DNA of 64,000 nucleotides from Streptomyces diastaticus subsp. diastaticus (GTDB taxonomy: Bacteria > Actinomycetota > Actinomycetes > Streptomycetales > Streptomycetaceae), in assembly GCF_011170125.1 (NCBI RefSeq), contig NZ_BLLN01000001.1:62001-126000 (forward strand). Direction: 5' to 3'. Below the pieces are notes generated by a model that saw only the letters and a list, made by a program, of their open reading frames with translations, searched no databases and was not told the DNA's origin. A program made the position numbers and the translations under genes. Position 1 is the first letter of the stretch, and every line of letters begins with the position of its first letter. This document shows positions 32,811 through 43,530 of the stretch, one piece after another.

Positions 32811-34223
32811 ATGACGTCGTCACCGGTGGCATCCTCCGCCCAGCCCCCGAGGCCCAACAGGGTCTTCCGGGAACTGCGCGGTCAGCTCTCACCGGCCGAG
32901 TTCGCCGCCGCGGTCCGCAGGGCGGGCCGCGAGATCGGCGAGAGGGTGAGTTGCGACGCCCGGTACGTGGGCCGGGTGGAGGCAGGGGAGATCCGCTGCC
33001 CCAACTACGCCTACGAACGGGTGTTCCGGCACATGTTCCCCGGCCGGGACCTCACCGCGCTCGGCTTCACCCCGCGCCAGGCCGTGCGGGGCAGAGCCGC
33101 CTCGCGCGGCGCGCTCCCTCCTTCGGACACCCCGTACGAGTACCCGATCCCCCCGGAGCCTTCGGACTCACCCCCGGGTTCCGGGCGACCCATGCGCGAG
33201 GAGAGCGACGTGCAACGGCGCGCGTTCATGACCGGTTCGACCGCCACCGTGGCGGCGGCCTCCCTGGGTGCGCTCGGCACCCTCACAGGCGACGCACCCG
33301 TCCTTCCGCGCCGACGCCCCGGCGAGGCCGAGGCGGGCGCCGTCGAGGACGCCGTACGCCTGATCCGCACGCTGGACGACCGGCACGGCGCCGACGGCCT
33401 GTACCGCAGGGCCGCCCGCCAGTTGCGTACCGCCTACGCCCTGCTCGACGCCGGCACCACCCGCCGGTCCACCGCCGACCGGCTGCACGCCGGGGCCGGT
33501 GAACTGGCCATCTCGGTGGGCTGGCTGGCCCACGACTCCGGCCGTCATCAGGAGGCCCGCTCGCACTACGCCGAGGCCCTCGCCACCGCCCGGATGTCCG
33601 GCGACCCGGCGCTGGAGGCCCACGCCTTCTGCAACACCGCCTTCCTCGCCCGCGACACCGGCCGCCACCGCGAGGCCGTCCGCGCCGCCCAGGCCGCCCA
33701 GCGCGCCGCGGCCAGGCTCGGCTCGCCCCGCCTGCTGGCGCTGCTGACGCTGCGCGAGGCGGGCGGCTGGGCCGGGCTCGGCGACCGGGCCGGCTGCGCG
33801 GGCGCGGTGGCGCGGGCCGGGGAGCTGTTCGGCCGGGGGCCGCGCGACGCCGACCCGGAGTGGATGTCGTTCTTCGGCGAGGCCGAGCTGGAGATGCTCC
33901 AGGCGCAGTGCTGGGGCACGCTCGGCGACCACACCCGGGCCACCGGACACGCCGGGCGCGCCGCCTCGCAGGCGGCGACCCGCACCCCTCACCTGACGCG
34001 CAACATCGCCCTGTACACCACCGAGCTGGCCTCCGGCCTCGCCCGCGCCGGACGCCCCGACGAGGCAGCCGACGCCGGCACGCGCGTCCTGGCCCTCCTG
34101 GGAGAGGTGCGGTCCAGCCGGGTCCAGTCACGGCTGGCGGCCACCGCCGAACTGCTCGGCCCGCACCGCCGCCACCGCCCGGTGGGCGCCTTCCTCGACC
34201 GCCACGAGGCGCTGGCGGTGTGA
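32811..34223 (+). CDS. NsdA-like XRE/TPR regulatory protein
   Basis: 470 residues from ATG 32811 behind CAGGAGAGG. An N-terminal XRE-like helix-turn-helix (about 15-75, VFRELRGQLSPAEFAAAVRRAGREIGER, ARYVGRVEAGEIRCPNYAYERVFRHMF) is followed by a linker, a twin-arginine-like RRAFMTGS followed by a hydrophobic stretch (about 136-160) and a C-terminal array of tetratricopeptide-like helices (200-460). This is the architecture of NsdA-type proteins, which repress antibiotic production in S. coelicolor. Whether the internal hydrophobic segment is a real export or anchor signal is unclear. Target genes unknown; a palindrome at 32681 suggests local regulation. Confidence 0.82.
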   Translation: MTSSPVASSAQPPRPNRVFRELRGQLSPAEFAAAVRRAGREIGERVSCDARYVGRVEAGEIRCPNYAYERVFRHMFPGRDLTALGFTPRQAVRGRAASRGALPPSDTPYEYPIPPEPSDSPPGSGRPMREESDVQRRAFMTGSTATVAAASLGALGTLTGDAPVLPRRRPGEAEAGAVEDAVRLIRTLDDRHGADGLYRRAARQLRTAYALLDAGTTRRSTADRLHAGAGELAISVGWLAHDSGRHQEARSHYAEALATARMSGDPALEAHAFCNTAFLARDTGRHREAVRAAQAAQRAAARLGSPRLLALLTLREAGGWAGLGDRAGCAGAVARAGELFGRGPRDADPEWMSFFGEAELEMLQAQCWGTLGDHTRATGHAGRAASQAATRTPHLTRNIALYTTELASGLARAGRPDEAADAGTRVLALLGEVRSSRVQSRLAATAELLGPHRRHRPVGAFLDRHEALAV

Positions 34224-34243
34224 GGCCGCCGCGTCGGGCCGCC

Positions 34244-34840
34244 TCAGGCCGCGAGGTGGCCGGTGTCGTTCCAGGACTCCAGCGCCGGTTCGCCGTACGA
34301 CCAGCCGAGCACCGAGAGCGAGGCGGGCGCCAGCCGGATGCGGGCACCGAAGGAGACGGGCAGCCCGAGCCAGCGGGCGCCGAGGGCACGCAGGATGTGG
34401 CCGTGCGCGAAGAGCAGCACGTCGCGGTCGGCCGACCTGGCCCAGGCGACCACCTCGTCGGCCCGGTCGGAGACCTCCTGCGGGCTCTCGCCGCCGGGCG
34501 CCCCGTCCCGCCAGACCAGCCAGCCCGGCCGCCGGGCGTGGATCTCCTCGGAGGTCAGCCCCTCGTAGTCCCCGTACCGCCACTCGACGAGCGCGTCCCA
34601 GGGCGTCGCCCGCTGACCGAATCCGGCCAGTTCGGCGGTCTCGCCCGCCCGTACCAGCGGACTGGTCCGCACCTCGGCACGGGGCAGCCCGGCGAACGGC
34701 TCCGCCTCCAGGCGCCCGCCGAGCAGCCCGGCGTCGGCCCGGCCCTCGTCGAGCAGCGGGAGATCGGTCAGGCCCGTGTGCCGCCCCGACCGCGACCACT
34801 CGGTCTGTCCGTGCCGGGCCAACAGGATGCGCGGTGCCAT
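34244..34840 (-). CDS. Histidine phosphatase family protein
   Basis: 198 residues from ATG 34840. Phosphoglycerate-mutase-like (histidine phosphatase) fold: the phospho-accepting RHG motif in [12 protein letters not shown] (His10), [15 protein letters not shown] with the second Arg, an acidic EWRYGDYEG motif with the catalytic Glu, and the second His in [12 protein letters not shown]. It resembles SixA/GpmB-type small phosphatases or acid phosphatases; the substrate is not determinable. The gene is convergent with the TPR regulator (20-bp gap). Confidence 0.88.
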   Translation of the reverse strand: MAPRILLARHGQTEWSRSGRHTGLTDLPLLDEGRADAGLLGGRLEAEPFAGLPRAEVRTSPLVRAGETAELAGFGQRATPWDALVEWRYGDYEGLTSEEIHARRPGWLVWRDGAPGGESPQEVSDRADEVVAWARSADRDVLLFAHGHILRALGARWLGLPVSFGARIRLAPASLSVLGWSYGEPALESWNDTGHLAA

Positions 34841-35069
34841 GCGGGGCCTTTCGCCGTACGTGTGGTACTCCGCCTCTCATCATCACACCGACCCCCGCCG
34901 CCTCACCTGTCGGCCTCCCACGGAGCACCGTCCGGCGGGGCGGGGGCTCCCCCACGACCGCACCGTGCGTCCACGGTCACGCCGTGACCGCCCGGCGCGC
35001 CCGCGTACGTCCCTCCTCCCCGCCTCCGGCTCCCTGGTGGCGGGCCGCTTCGCGGCGTCGCCGGGCGGC

Positions 35070-38000
35070 TCAGCGCCGGGGGGTCCACTTGCGCATCAGC
35101 TCGTGCCCCGCCAGGTCCTCGAAGTACCGGTGGCGCGACCAGGCGTCGAAGTCACCGATGACGATGAGGCGCCGGCGGGCACGGGTGACGGCGACGTTCA
35201 GGAGATTGGGCTTCTGGGCGGCCCAGTCCCGCGACCCCGCCTGCCCGGCTCCGGTGCCCAGCACCAGGATCACGATGTCCGCCTCCTTGCCCTGGGTGGT
35301 GTGCACCGTGCCGTAGCGCTTGGGGGAGAGGGACCCGCCGACCACCCGGCCGAGGCCGTGGACGACGTCCCGGAACGGGCTGACGACGAAGACGGACTCG
35401 TTCAGGCGGCGCCTGTGCTCCGCGACAAGGCCGCTCCCGGCCACCTCGCCCGTGCCTCCCCACTCCTGACGGACCGCCTCCTCGATCCGGGCACGGATCC
35501 GTTCGAGGGTGGCCTCCAGGGCCCGCCCCTCCTCCGGGTTCCACTTCTCCTCGCCCGGCAGCGCCGGGACGTCCCACCACACACTGCGCTGGGCCAGCGC
35601 GAAGTCGTCCTGGTCCCGGTGGACCCCGTAGACCATCATCCCGTCGTAGGCGATCTTGTTGCTGATGTCGAACATCAGCCGGTCGCACCGGCGATGCACC
35701 CGCAGTGGCGAGCCGAGCCAGATGTTCTCGCCCTCCTGGTCCTTCAACCAGGTGCCGTACGGGTTGAGCCGGTCGGCGAGGGTCTGGACGGAGGCGGCAG
35801 CCGGGGCCCACCGCCGGTCCACCGAGAAGTGCCCGGCCAGACGCCGCTGACCGGTCCACGGCAGGGGTACGACGGGTTCCAGTTGCAGCGGGTCGCCGAC
35901 GACGACGGCCCGGCGCGCCCGCCACAGGGCACCGACCACCTCCTGCGGGGCGGCCTGCCCGGCCTCGTCGACGAACAGCCAGCCCAGCGCCTCACTGCCC
36001 AGGCCGGCGAACATGCGGCCCACCGAGGCGAAGGTCGTCGAGACCGCGGGCACCACCAGGAACAGCATCTGCCAGGCGGCCAGCACGGTCCCGGCGTCCA
36101 GGTCCCCCGGTGCCTGGCCCTTGACGACCTCCATCGCGGCCAGCAGGTTCTTCCGCATCCGCTCGGGCGCCGTGGCCAGCAGCGCGCGGTGCAGGTCCAG
36201 GGCCGCGAGGAAGAGTTCCGAGCGGGCGTCGGCGAACGCGGCGTCCATCCAGGGCGCCGACTGCTCCCGGGCCTCCATCGCCCCCCGGTCGTCCGGGGCC
36301 GCCAGCCACGCGTCACCCGGTACCCGGTCCCCCCAGCGCGCCCTGGCCTCGGCCAGCCGCCGCTGCTCGGCCTCCCGCTCGCGGCGCCGGCCGGCCACTC
36401 GCTGCCCGGCATCGGTGGCGGTGGCGACCTGACGGGCACCGGCCCGCTCACAGGCGGCGGCCCGGGCCTCGGCGCGCAGTACCGCTCCCTGGGCCTGATC
36501 CCTCTCCGCCTGGGCCGAACGCAGCACGGCCTGCCGCGCGGCCCGAGCCGACTCCAGCTCGGCGAGGCGGGTGTCCGCGGCCTCCCGTCGCCCCAGCAGA
36601 GGCAGGCGCGCGGCCTCCCACTGCCGCATGGGCTCGCGGGTGACCACCCTCCTGAGCAGGCCGGGCCTGGCCTCGCCATGGGCGTGGAGGGCGGACTCCG
36701 CCACCCGGACGGCCTCCTCGCCCTGGCGGACGGCGGCCTCGGCGTGGTCGAGCCGGGCCCGCTCGGCGGGGACCGCGGCCCGGCGCCGGGCGTACTCCTC
36801 ACGGTGGCCGGTGAGTTCGGCGGCCAGCCGCTGCTGCTCCTGCCGCAGGAGCAGCAGCGCGCTCCGGGCTCCGGACTCCCTGGTCTCCAGCTCCTCCAGG
36901 AGCGCGTCGGGGCCCGCGAGCCGGTCGAGCAGCTCCGCGACCTCCTGCCGCTCCGCGGCCAGCGCACGTACCTGCTCCCGGGCCCGGTCGAAGCGCCGTA
37001 CGGCCTGCTTCCAGGTCTCCCGCCCCAGCGGCGGCGCCGTGTCCGCCTCCGGACCCGGTCGCGGGGTGTCGCGGGTGGCGGCGGCACGGTGATGGCCGGC
37101 CTGGAGCTGCAACAGCTTGTGCAGGCCCAGCACCGGGTCGTCCTGACCCCCGCGCCCCTCCCCGTCCCGCTTCGGTGCGCCGTTGCCCTTGGGCTGCTCA
37201 CCCCACCAGAAGCGCTGCACGAAGTCGGAGCGGTTGCCGCGCCGTCCCAGCCGTGCCGCGATCGCTCCCCACGCGTCCTCCTCCAGCGCGAGGGTGGCGG
37301 GGCCCGCGAGGTACTCGGCGCGGCCGCGCCACGCCTCGCCGACCGACCGTGCGCCGGGGACCTCCAGCGTGACGTTCTCCACCGCCCCGTTGTTGGAGGA
37401 GGCGATCACGATCTCGAAGCCGGTGAGCTCCGGGATCAGCGGGTGGATGGCGCGTGCGTAGGTCTTCCCCGCGGTCTCCTCCGTCCGCCAGGTACGCGGC
37501 TTCCGGGCGAAGGCGTCCTCCGGCCGGGCCAGCACGGCCAGCCGTTCCGCCCGCTGGACCACCAGGGCCGCGATCAGGTCGCGCAGCATCGTCGTCTTGC
37601 CGGTCCCCGGCGGCCCGTTGACCGCGTACAGTCCGCGGCCCTCGTCCTGCCCGAGGCTCGCCATGACGCGGTTGACCGCGAACTGCTGACTGAGTACCAG
37701 GGGTTTGCCGGAATCGGCCGGCCACCGCCCGAGCGGCATCCTCGACGGCTGCACGCTCTCCCGTACCACCTCGGGCAGGCTCCGCACGTCGAAGCGGGGC
37801 ATCGCGTCCAGATCCGCCTCGGCCCGCAGGTAGTCCAGCAGGGCGGTGCCGGCTCCGCCCGCCGCCACGGCGTCGGCGACCTGTTCCAGGTCGTCGGCGT
37901 AGAAGCTGTTGAGGAATGCGTCACCGCCGCTCTCGTCCGCGTTCCGGGCCGCGACCTGGTAGCTCTTGACGCGGATGGCGTCGGGCCGGAGCGCCACGGC

Positions 38001-38939
38001 GACACCGAGTTGCTCGGCCACCCACCGGGTGACGGCCGCCAGGTCGTCCACGTCCAGGACCTTCACACCCACCTCGGACGGCGGCCCCTCCGCCTCGGCC
38101 GTGCGCTGCTCGGCCGCGTCCCCCTGCCCGTCACCCTCGTCCTCGCCCGGCCCGGCCGCCGCACCGTCGCCCTGGACCCGTGGGGCCAACCGGGCGGCGG
38201 CCGAGTCGATCAGCTCCCCGCCGACCTCCTCGATCACCTTCGCGGCCACCGCCCCCGCGACCGGCCCCAGGCCCGCGCCCGCGGCCCCGGCCACCACCCC
38301 CAGCCCGCCCTTCGCCGCGCTGACGACGAGGCGGGACATCACCCCCGCGACCGGCCCGAGCCCCTGCTCCGGTCCACCGGAACCGTCCGGGGACCGCCGC
38401 TCGACCTGGACCTTCCCGTCGCCGAGGTCCAGCAGCCGCCCCAGCAGCCGCCCGCTGTCCTCGTCGAACCCGCTCAGCCACCGGTCGCTGTGCGGCCCCG
38501 GACTCAAGGTCCGCCCGACCGCCCAGGCGCACGAGGAGAGCGTCACGCTGTCCTTGACCAGCCGCCCGTCCTGGTTCACCGTGAAACAGAGAACGGCGCT
38601 CTCGCCACCGTTCCGCCCGTCGAGATCCTGCTCGGAATCGGGCGCCCGGAACGCCTGCAACAAGACGTCCCGCACCTTGTCGACCCTGAAGATCCCCGCG
38701 TGGACCGTGTGCCGCCACACCAGGTTCGGCCGGGCCGGGACCCGGCTGACCGCCGACCCGGCCTCCCACGGCAACGGCCGCCCCGCCCCCACGGCGTAGA
38801 GGTGCTTCCGGGGATTGACCGACTCGACCTTCGGCGGCGAGAAGTACTCCACAGCCCGCCAGTACCGCAGGATCCGGGCCCGTTCCTGACGCCCCTCCCG
38901 CTCCCGCACCCCGGTCCGGCGCCGCCCGCCGCCTCCCAT
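35070..38939 (-). CDS. Large SF1 helicase (Upf1/DNA2-like, COG1112 type) with coiled coil and Gly-zipper insert
   Basis: 1289 residues from ATG 38939 (GGGGGGA upstream). N-terminal ~150 residues (ILRYWRAVEYFSPPKVESV, PWEAG, WRHTVHAGIFRVDKVRDVLL) form a family-specific domain. Residues about 195-250 are Gly/Ala-rich and hydrophobic (SAAKGGLGVVAGAAGAG), resembling a glycine zipper. The helicase core starts with LSQQFAVNRV, then Walker A GPPGTGKTT at 442-450, an interrupting helical/coiled-coil region rich in Arg/Glu/Ala (about 640-890), motif II FVDEAGQAAPQE, GDPLQLEPV, motif V VHTTQGKEADIVILVLG and motif VI NVAVTRARRRLIVIGD. No nuclease or PLD domain is visible. Proteins of this class act on RNA or DNA ends and some belong to anti-phage systems. 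It is preceded by a HEPN remnant and lies in an apparently variable locus. Confidence 0.85.
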   Translation of the reverse strand: MGGGGRRRTGVREREGRQERARILRYWRAVEYFSPPKVESVNPRKHLYAVGAGRPLPWEAGSAVSRVPARPNLVWRHTVHAGIFRVDKVRDVLLQAFRAPDSEQDLDGRNGGESAVLCFTVNQDGRLVKDSVTLSSCAWAVGRTLSPGPHSDRWLSGFDEDSGRLLGRLLDLGDGKVQVERRSPDGSGGPEQGLGPVAGVMSRLVVSAAKGGLGVVAGAAGAGLGPVAGAVAAKVIEEVGGELIDSAAARLAPRVQGDGAAAGPGEDEGDGQGDAAEQRTAEAEGPPSEVGVKVLDVDDLAAVTRWVAEQLGVAVALRPDAIRVKSYQVAARNADESGGDAFLNSFYADDLEQVADAVAAGGAGTALLDYLRAEADLDAMPRFDVRSLPEVVRESVQPSRMPLGRWPADSGKPLVLSQQFAVNRVMASLGQDEGRGLYAVNGPPGTGKTTMLRDLIAALVVQRAERLAVLARPEDAFARKPRTWRTEETAGKTYARAIHPLIPELTGFEIVIASSNNGAVENVTLEVPGARSVGEAWRGRAEYLAGPATLALEEDAWGAIAARLGRRGNRSDFVQRFWWGEQPKGNGAPKRDGEGRGGQDDPVLGLHKLLQLQAGHHRAAATRDTPRPGPEADTAPPLGRETWKQAVRRFDRAREQVRALAAERQEVAELLDRLAGPDALLEELETRESGARSALLLLRQEQQRLAAELTGHREEYARRRAAVPAERARLDHAEAAVRQGEEAVRVAESALHAHGEARPGLLRRVVTREPMRQWEAARLPLLGRREAADTRLAELESARAARQAVLRSAQAERDQAQGAVLRAEARAAACERAGARQVATATDAGQRVAGRRREREAEQRRLAEARARWGDRVPGDAWLAAPDDRGAMEAREQSAPWMDAAFADARSELFLAALDLHRALLATAPERMRKNLLAAMEVVKGQAPGDLDAGTVLAAWQMLFLVVPAVSTTFASVGRMFAGLGSEALGWLFVDEAGQAAPQEVVGALWRARRAVVVGDPLQLEPVVPLPWTGQRRLAGHFSVDRRWAPAAASVQTLADRLNPYGTWLKDQEGENIWLGSPLRVHRRCDRLMFDISNKIAYDGMMVYGVHRDQDDFALAQRSVWWDVPALPGEEKWNPEEGRALEATLERIRARIEEAVRQEWGGTGEVAGSGLVAEHRRRLNESVFVVSPFRDVVHGLGRVVGGSLSPKRYGTVHTTQGKEADIVILVLGTGAGQAGSRDWAAQKPNLLNVAVTRARRRLIVIGDFDAWSRHRYFEDLAGHELMRKWTPRR

Positions 38940-39157
38940 CCGTCCCCCCGTGCTCGCGGATTCGGGGGCACGGTAGCAGAGGGCGGAGGTGCGCACGGGG
39001 GCTTCGGGTGGGCGCCTGGAGCGCGCTCGCGAGCGGATGGGACAGATGTCCGCCACTGCGGACGGCCGAGGGACAGCCCGGAAGAGCCGGCCCGTGAGCC
39101 TCCGAAGCCCCTGCGGCACGAAGCTGTGCGCGCCCCGGTCGCGGGCGGCCTGGACCA
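38940..39157. other. Helicase promoter region with overlapping palindromes
   Basis: 218 bp upstream of the helicase. It holds the overlapping dyads GAGCGCGCTC (39019-39028) and CGCTCGCGAGCG (39024-39035), about 85-95 bp from the start codon. No A+T-rich -10 element stands out. The opposite strand has a very long open frame here, which is a G+C shadow. Confidence 0.4.
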
Positions 39158-39421
39158 TCAGCCGCCGGGCGTGCCCAGGTATGCGTGGGCGGCACGGGAC
39201 GTCGCCTTGAGTTGCGGATGCTCGCGCGCGATCTCGCGCTGCCGGTCGGCGGGCAGCCCGAGCTCGTGCAGCAGGTTGAGGATCACGACGGCCGTGGTCA
39301 CTTCCACGACGGCGATCAGTTCCTCGTCGCGGTGGGAGGGGGCTCTGCCCTCGTGCGCCAGGTCGTTGCGGGCCCGGGTGGCCCGCCTCGCCCACCGGGC
39401 CACGTCCCCAGGGATGACGAC
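39158..39421 (-). pseudogene. Remnant of a HEPN-domain (ApeA-like) protein
   Basis: About 87 codons ending at a stop at 39158. The conserved part reads VARWARRATRARNDLAHEG followed by ELIAVVEVTTAVVILNLLHELGLPADRQREI. RNDLAH (39370-39353) is the Rx4H signature of HEPN ribonucleases, and the following long hydrophobic helix fits the C-terminal HEPN domain of ApeA-like proteins. The upstream in-frame sequence to 39523 crosses the ychF terminator and is not homologous, and no ribosome site precedes a plausible start, so only the C-terminal end of an originally larger (several-hundred-residue) protein seems left. A short functional HEPN protein starting at GTG 39403 is less likely but possible. 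Same strand as, and 218 bp upstream of, the helicase. Confidence 0.6.
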
Positions 39422-39464
39422 AGGTGACGAGGGGTCAGCCACCCCAGCGCCATCCCAGCACGGG

Positions 39465-39501
39465 AAAAAACCAGGGGCCCGACCCCGAAGGGTCGGACCC
39501 C
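39465..39501 (-). terminator. Intrinsic terminator of ychF with U-run
   Basis: On the minus strand a 12-bp stem (complements of 39501-39490 and 39485-39474, one G-U pair) with a TTCG-type tetraloop is followed by TGG and six T (39470-39465). It is a textbook terminator 49 bp after the ychF stop and is one of the few with a real U-run in this window. Confidence 0.92.
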
Positions 39502-39550
39502 ATCCGACCAGCATGTTCGCCACTTCAGCGACGTGGTGTCATGTCACCCG

Positions 39551-40639
<1,089 letters not shown>

Positions 40640-40878
40640 GGTGGCGACTTCCCAGGGTGTGGTGTGTGGAGTGGCGTAGTACGGGCGGCGTCCTGCGCCG
40701 GACCGGTGGCCCAGTCTACGGCGGCCCGCCGGTGACCGGTCCGGCACCGGGGTGACGGCCGGACGGGCGAAGGGGGTACGCCGTACCGGTTGCCCTGTGC
40801 CCGCCAGGTGCGGGCAAGCTCGGCCGAAACGCGTGTTCCTGGTGCGGGTGGGCGCCGGCGGCCCCCTACGTTGGCCCG

Positions 40879-41607
40879 GTGGAGCAACCCAGCACACCTG
40901 CCCAGCAAGCCGGCCGCCCCGCACCCCTGCCCGCGCAGGGCGCCCCCGCCGACACGCGTCCGCCCACGGCTCCGGCGCCCCGCCGGGGTCAGGAGGCGGC
41001 GCGTGGCGCCCGGCCGCGTCCCGCCCGTCCCGCTCGCCCGGCGCGGCCCGGCGCCGGTCCGGCCGCGCGTGGCCGGGCCGGAGTCCGGCGGATGCCCAGG
41101 CCCCGGCTGACGGGGCTCGGGGCGGGACTGCTGTCGACCGTGGCGATGGTGGTGGCCGGGGGGCTGGCGTGGCTGCTGCCCGCCGGGGCGCAGACCGTGG
41201 TGTTCGGTGTGCTGTTCCTGCCGGTCTGCGCGCTGACCGGGCTGTGGGTGCGGCCAGCCGACCTGGCGATGGGACCGGTGGTGGTCCCGCCGGCCTACGC
41301 GATCGGTGTCCTGCCGGTGGCCGAGGGCGGCGGGGGCTTCACCGGCCAGGTGATGGGGCTGGTGACGACGCTGGCGCTGAACGCGGGGTGGCTGTACGGC
41401 GGGACCCTGGTCGCCGGGGTGATCGTGACCGTACGGAAGGTGCGGCTGATGGGGGCGGCGCGCCGGAAGGGGCGTGCCGAGCGGGCCGCGGGGCGGACGA
41501 GGGGTGCCGTCGGCGCTCCCGGCGGGCAGCGGCGGGCGGCCGTCGAGCCCCGCCCCGTCCAGGCGGACGCCGGGCAGCGGGCCCCACGCAGCCACGCGGC
41601 CCGGTAG
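40879..41607 (+). CDS. DUF6542 membrane protein
   Basis: 242 residues from GTG 40879. The first ~72 residues are Pro/Ala/Arg-rich and disordered. Residues about 75-195 contain four hydrophobic helices ([86 protein letters not shown]) that match the actinobacterial DUF6542 module; the tail is basic. No enzymatic motifs are seen; function unknown. The gene is divergent from ychF and convergent with ppgK, a neighbourhood conserved in streptomycetes. Confidence 0.82.
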   Translation: MEQPSTPAQQAGRPAPLPAQGAPADTRPPTAPAPRRGQEAARGARPRPARPARPARPGAGPAARGRAGVRRMPRPRLTGLGAGLLSTVAMVVAGGLAWLLPAGAQTVVFGVLFLPVCALTGLWVRPADLAMGPVVVPPAYAIGVLPVAEGGGGFTGQVMGLVTTLALNAGWLYGGTLVAGVIVTVRKVRLMGAARRKGRAERAAGRTRGAVGAPGGQRRAAVEPRPVQADAGQRAPRSHAAR

Positions 41608-41641
41608 CCGGGAAGTCCCGCGCGCTCGGCCGCCGCACCGC

Positions 41642-42451
41642 TCAGGCCAGACCTTCCGGTTCGGCCCAGCCCTCGGTGCTCTCCGCCACGGCCAGGACCG
41701 GGGCCGCGCCGGCGGCGGAGGCGGCCATCGCCGCTCCGACGATCCCGGCGTTGTTGCGCAGCTCGGCCGGGATCATCTGGGCGCGGACGCCCTCGATGAG
41801 CGGCAGGAACTTGTGGGCCTTGCGGCTGATGCCGCCGCCGATGATGAAGAGTTCCGGCGAGAAGAGCATCTCGACGTGGGTCAGGTACTTCTGGACGCGG
41901 CGGGCCCAGTGCTCCCAGCTGAGGTCGTGGTCCTCCTTGGCCTTGGTGGAGGCGCGCTTCTCCGCGTCGTGGCCGTGCAGTTCGAGGTGGCCCAGCTCGG
42001 TGTTGGGCACGAGGTGGCCGTCGGTGAACAGGGCGCTGCCGATACCCGTGCCGAAGGTGAGCATGATGACGGTTCCGGTGCGGCCCCGGCCTGCGCCCCC
42101 GCGCATTTCGGCCACTCCGGCGGCGTCGGCGTCGTTGAGGACGGTGACCGGCAGGCCGTCGAGGCGCTCGGAGAGGAGGGCGGCGGCGTCGACGCCGATC
42201 CACGCCTTGTCGACGTTGGCCGCGGTGCGGACGGTCGTGCCTCCGGTGACGACGCCGGGGAAGGTGACGCCGACCGGGCCCCGCCAGTCGAAGTGCCGGA
42301 CGACCTCGCGGACACCGTCGGCCACGCCGTCCGGGGTGGCCGGCCGCGGGGTGAGGACTTTGTGCCGCTCCTGGGCCAGGTCCCCGCGCTCCAGGTCCAC
42401 TGGGGCGCCCTTGATGCCGGAACCGCCGATGTCCACGCCGAAGATCTGCAT
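41642..42451 (-). CDS. ppgK: Polyphosphate glucokinase
   Basis: 269 residues from ATG 42451. A ROK-family kinase phosphorylating glucose with polyphosphate or ATP. Phosphate-1 motif [13 protein letters not shown] at residues 3-15, [19 protein letters not shown] with the catalytic Asp, [11 protein letters not shown] (phosphate-2), the glucose-binding ELGHLELHG region, and the characteristic C-terminal [19 protein letters not shown]. The Lys-rich [19 protein letters not shown] insertion is typical of PpgK rather than plain glucokinase. The frame extends 8 codons upstream to 42475, but those lack homology. Convergent with the DUF6542 gene. Confidence 0.93.
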   Translation of the reverse strand: MQIFGVDIGGSGIKGAPVDLERGDLAQERHKVLTPRPATPDGVADGVREVVRHFDWRGPVGVTFPGVVTGGTTVRTAANVDKAWIGVDAAALLSERLDGLPVTVLNDADAAGVAEMRGGAGRGRTGTVIMLTFGTGIGSALFTDGHLVPNTELGHLELHGHDAEKRASTKAKEDHDLSWEHWARRVQKYLTHVEMLFSPELFIIGGGISRKAHKFLPLIEGVRAQMIPAELRNNAGIVGAAMAASAAGAAPVLAVAESTEGWAEPEGLA

Positions 42452-42531
42452 ACGGTCCACGGTACGGCGAAACACGCTCCGTCACCGGGTGCCCGGGGCA
42501 CCCGGTGCGGGTGTGCGCGGTGGGGCGGGTG

Positions 42532-43530
42532 TTACTCGGCCGTGCCGAGAGCGGCGGCCTCGGCGCGCAGGTCGCGGCGGAGTTCCTTGGGCAGCGAGAA
42601 GGTGATGGACTCCTCGGCCGCCTTGACCACCTCGACGTCCGCGAAGCCCCGGGCGCTGAGCCATTCGAGTACGCCCTCGACGAGGACGTCCGGCACCGAG
42701 GCGCCGGAGGTGACACCGACCGTGCCGACCCCCTCCAGCCAGGCTTCGTCGATCTCCTCGGCGAAGTCGACCAGGTGGGCGTCGCGGGCGCCGGCGCCGA
42801 GGGCGACCTCGACCAGGCGCACCGAGTTGGAGGAGTTCTTGGAGCCGACGACGATGACGAGGTCGGCCTCGGCGCCCATCTGCTTGACGGCGATCTGGCG
42901 GTTCTGGGTGGCGTAGCAGATGTCGTCGCTCGGCGGGGAGACGAGCTTCGGGAACTTCTCCTTGAGCCGGTCGACGGTCTCCATGGTCTCGTCCACGGAG
43001 AGGGTGGTCTGGGAGAGCCAGACGACCTTGGAGTCGTCGCGGACCTCGACGTTCGCCACGTCCTCGGGGCCGTCGACCAGGGTGATGTGGTCGGGGGCCT
43101 CGCCGGAGGTGCCGATGACCTCCTCGTGACCCTCGTGACCGATGAGGAGGATGTCGTAGTCGTCCTGGGCGAACCGGACGGCTTCCTTGTGGACCTTGGT
43201 GACGAGCGGGCAGGTCGCGTCGATGGTGGCGAGCTTGCGTTCGGCGGCCTCGGCGTGGACGGTCGGGGCGACCCCGTGCGCGGAGAACATCACGATCGAG
43301 CCCTCGGGGACCTCGGCGGTCTCCTCGACGAAGATCGCGCCCTTCCGCTCCAGGGTCTGGACGACGTACTTGTTGTGCACGATCTCGTGCCGCACGTAGA
43401 TCGGGGAGCCGTACTGCTCCAGGGCCTTCTCGACGGCGATCACGGCACGGTCCACACCCGCGCAGTACCCCCGGGGAGCGGCGAGCAGGACACGCTTGGC
43501 GGTGGGCGACGGGCTGGGCGTAGCAGTCAT
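42532..43530 (-). CDS. ispH: 4-hydroxy-3-methylbut-2-enyl diphosphate reductase
   Basis: 332 residues from ATG 43530. The last enzyme of the MEP isoprenoid pathway, reducing HMBPP to IPP and DMAPP with a [4Fe-4S] cluster. The cluster cysteines are in [25 protein letters not shown] and the IDICYATQ-type position [11 protein letters not shown]. Active-site residues appear in the conserved [22 protein letters not shown] (catalytic Glu) and SQTTLS blocks, and [12 protein letters not shown] binds the diphosphate. It diverges from the APC permease and follows the direction of ppgK, 80 bp apart. Confidence 0.96.
   Translation of the reverse strand: MTATPSPSPTAKRVLLAAPRGYCAGVDRAVIAVEKALEQYGSPIYVRHEIVHNKYVVQTLERKGAIFVEETAEVPEGSIVMFSAHGVAPTVHAEAAERKLATIDATCPLVTKVHKEAVRFAQDDYDILLIGHEGHEEVIGTSGEAPDHITLVDGPEDVANVEVRDDSKVVWLSQTTLSVDETMETVDRLKEKFPKLVSPPSDDICYATQNRQIAVKQMGAEADLVIVVGSKNSSNSVRLVEVALGAGARDAHLVDFAEEIDEAWLEGVGTVGVTSGASVPDVLVEGVLEWLSARGFADVEVVKAAEESITFSLPKELRRDLRAEAAALGTAE

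Noticed and set aside
39422..39523. N-terminal extension of the HEPN frame (MANMLVGWGPTLRG)
   Set aside because: It consists of the ychF terminator and the sequence after it; not homologous and not preceded by a ribosome site.
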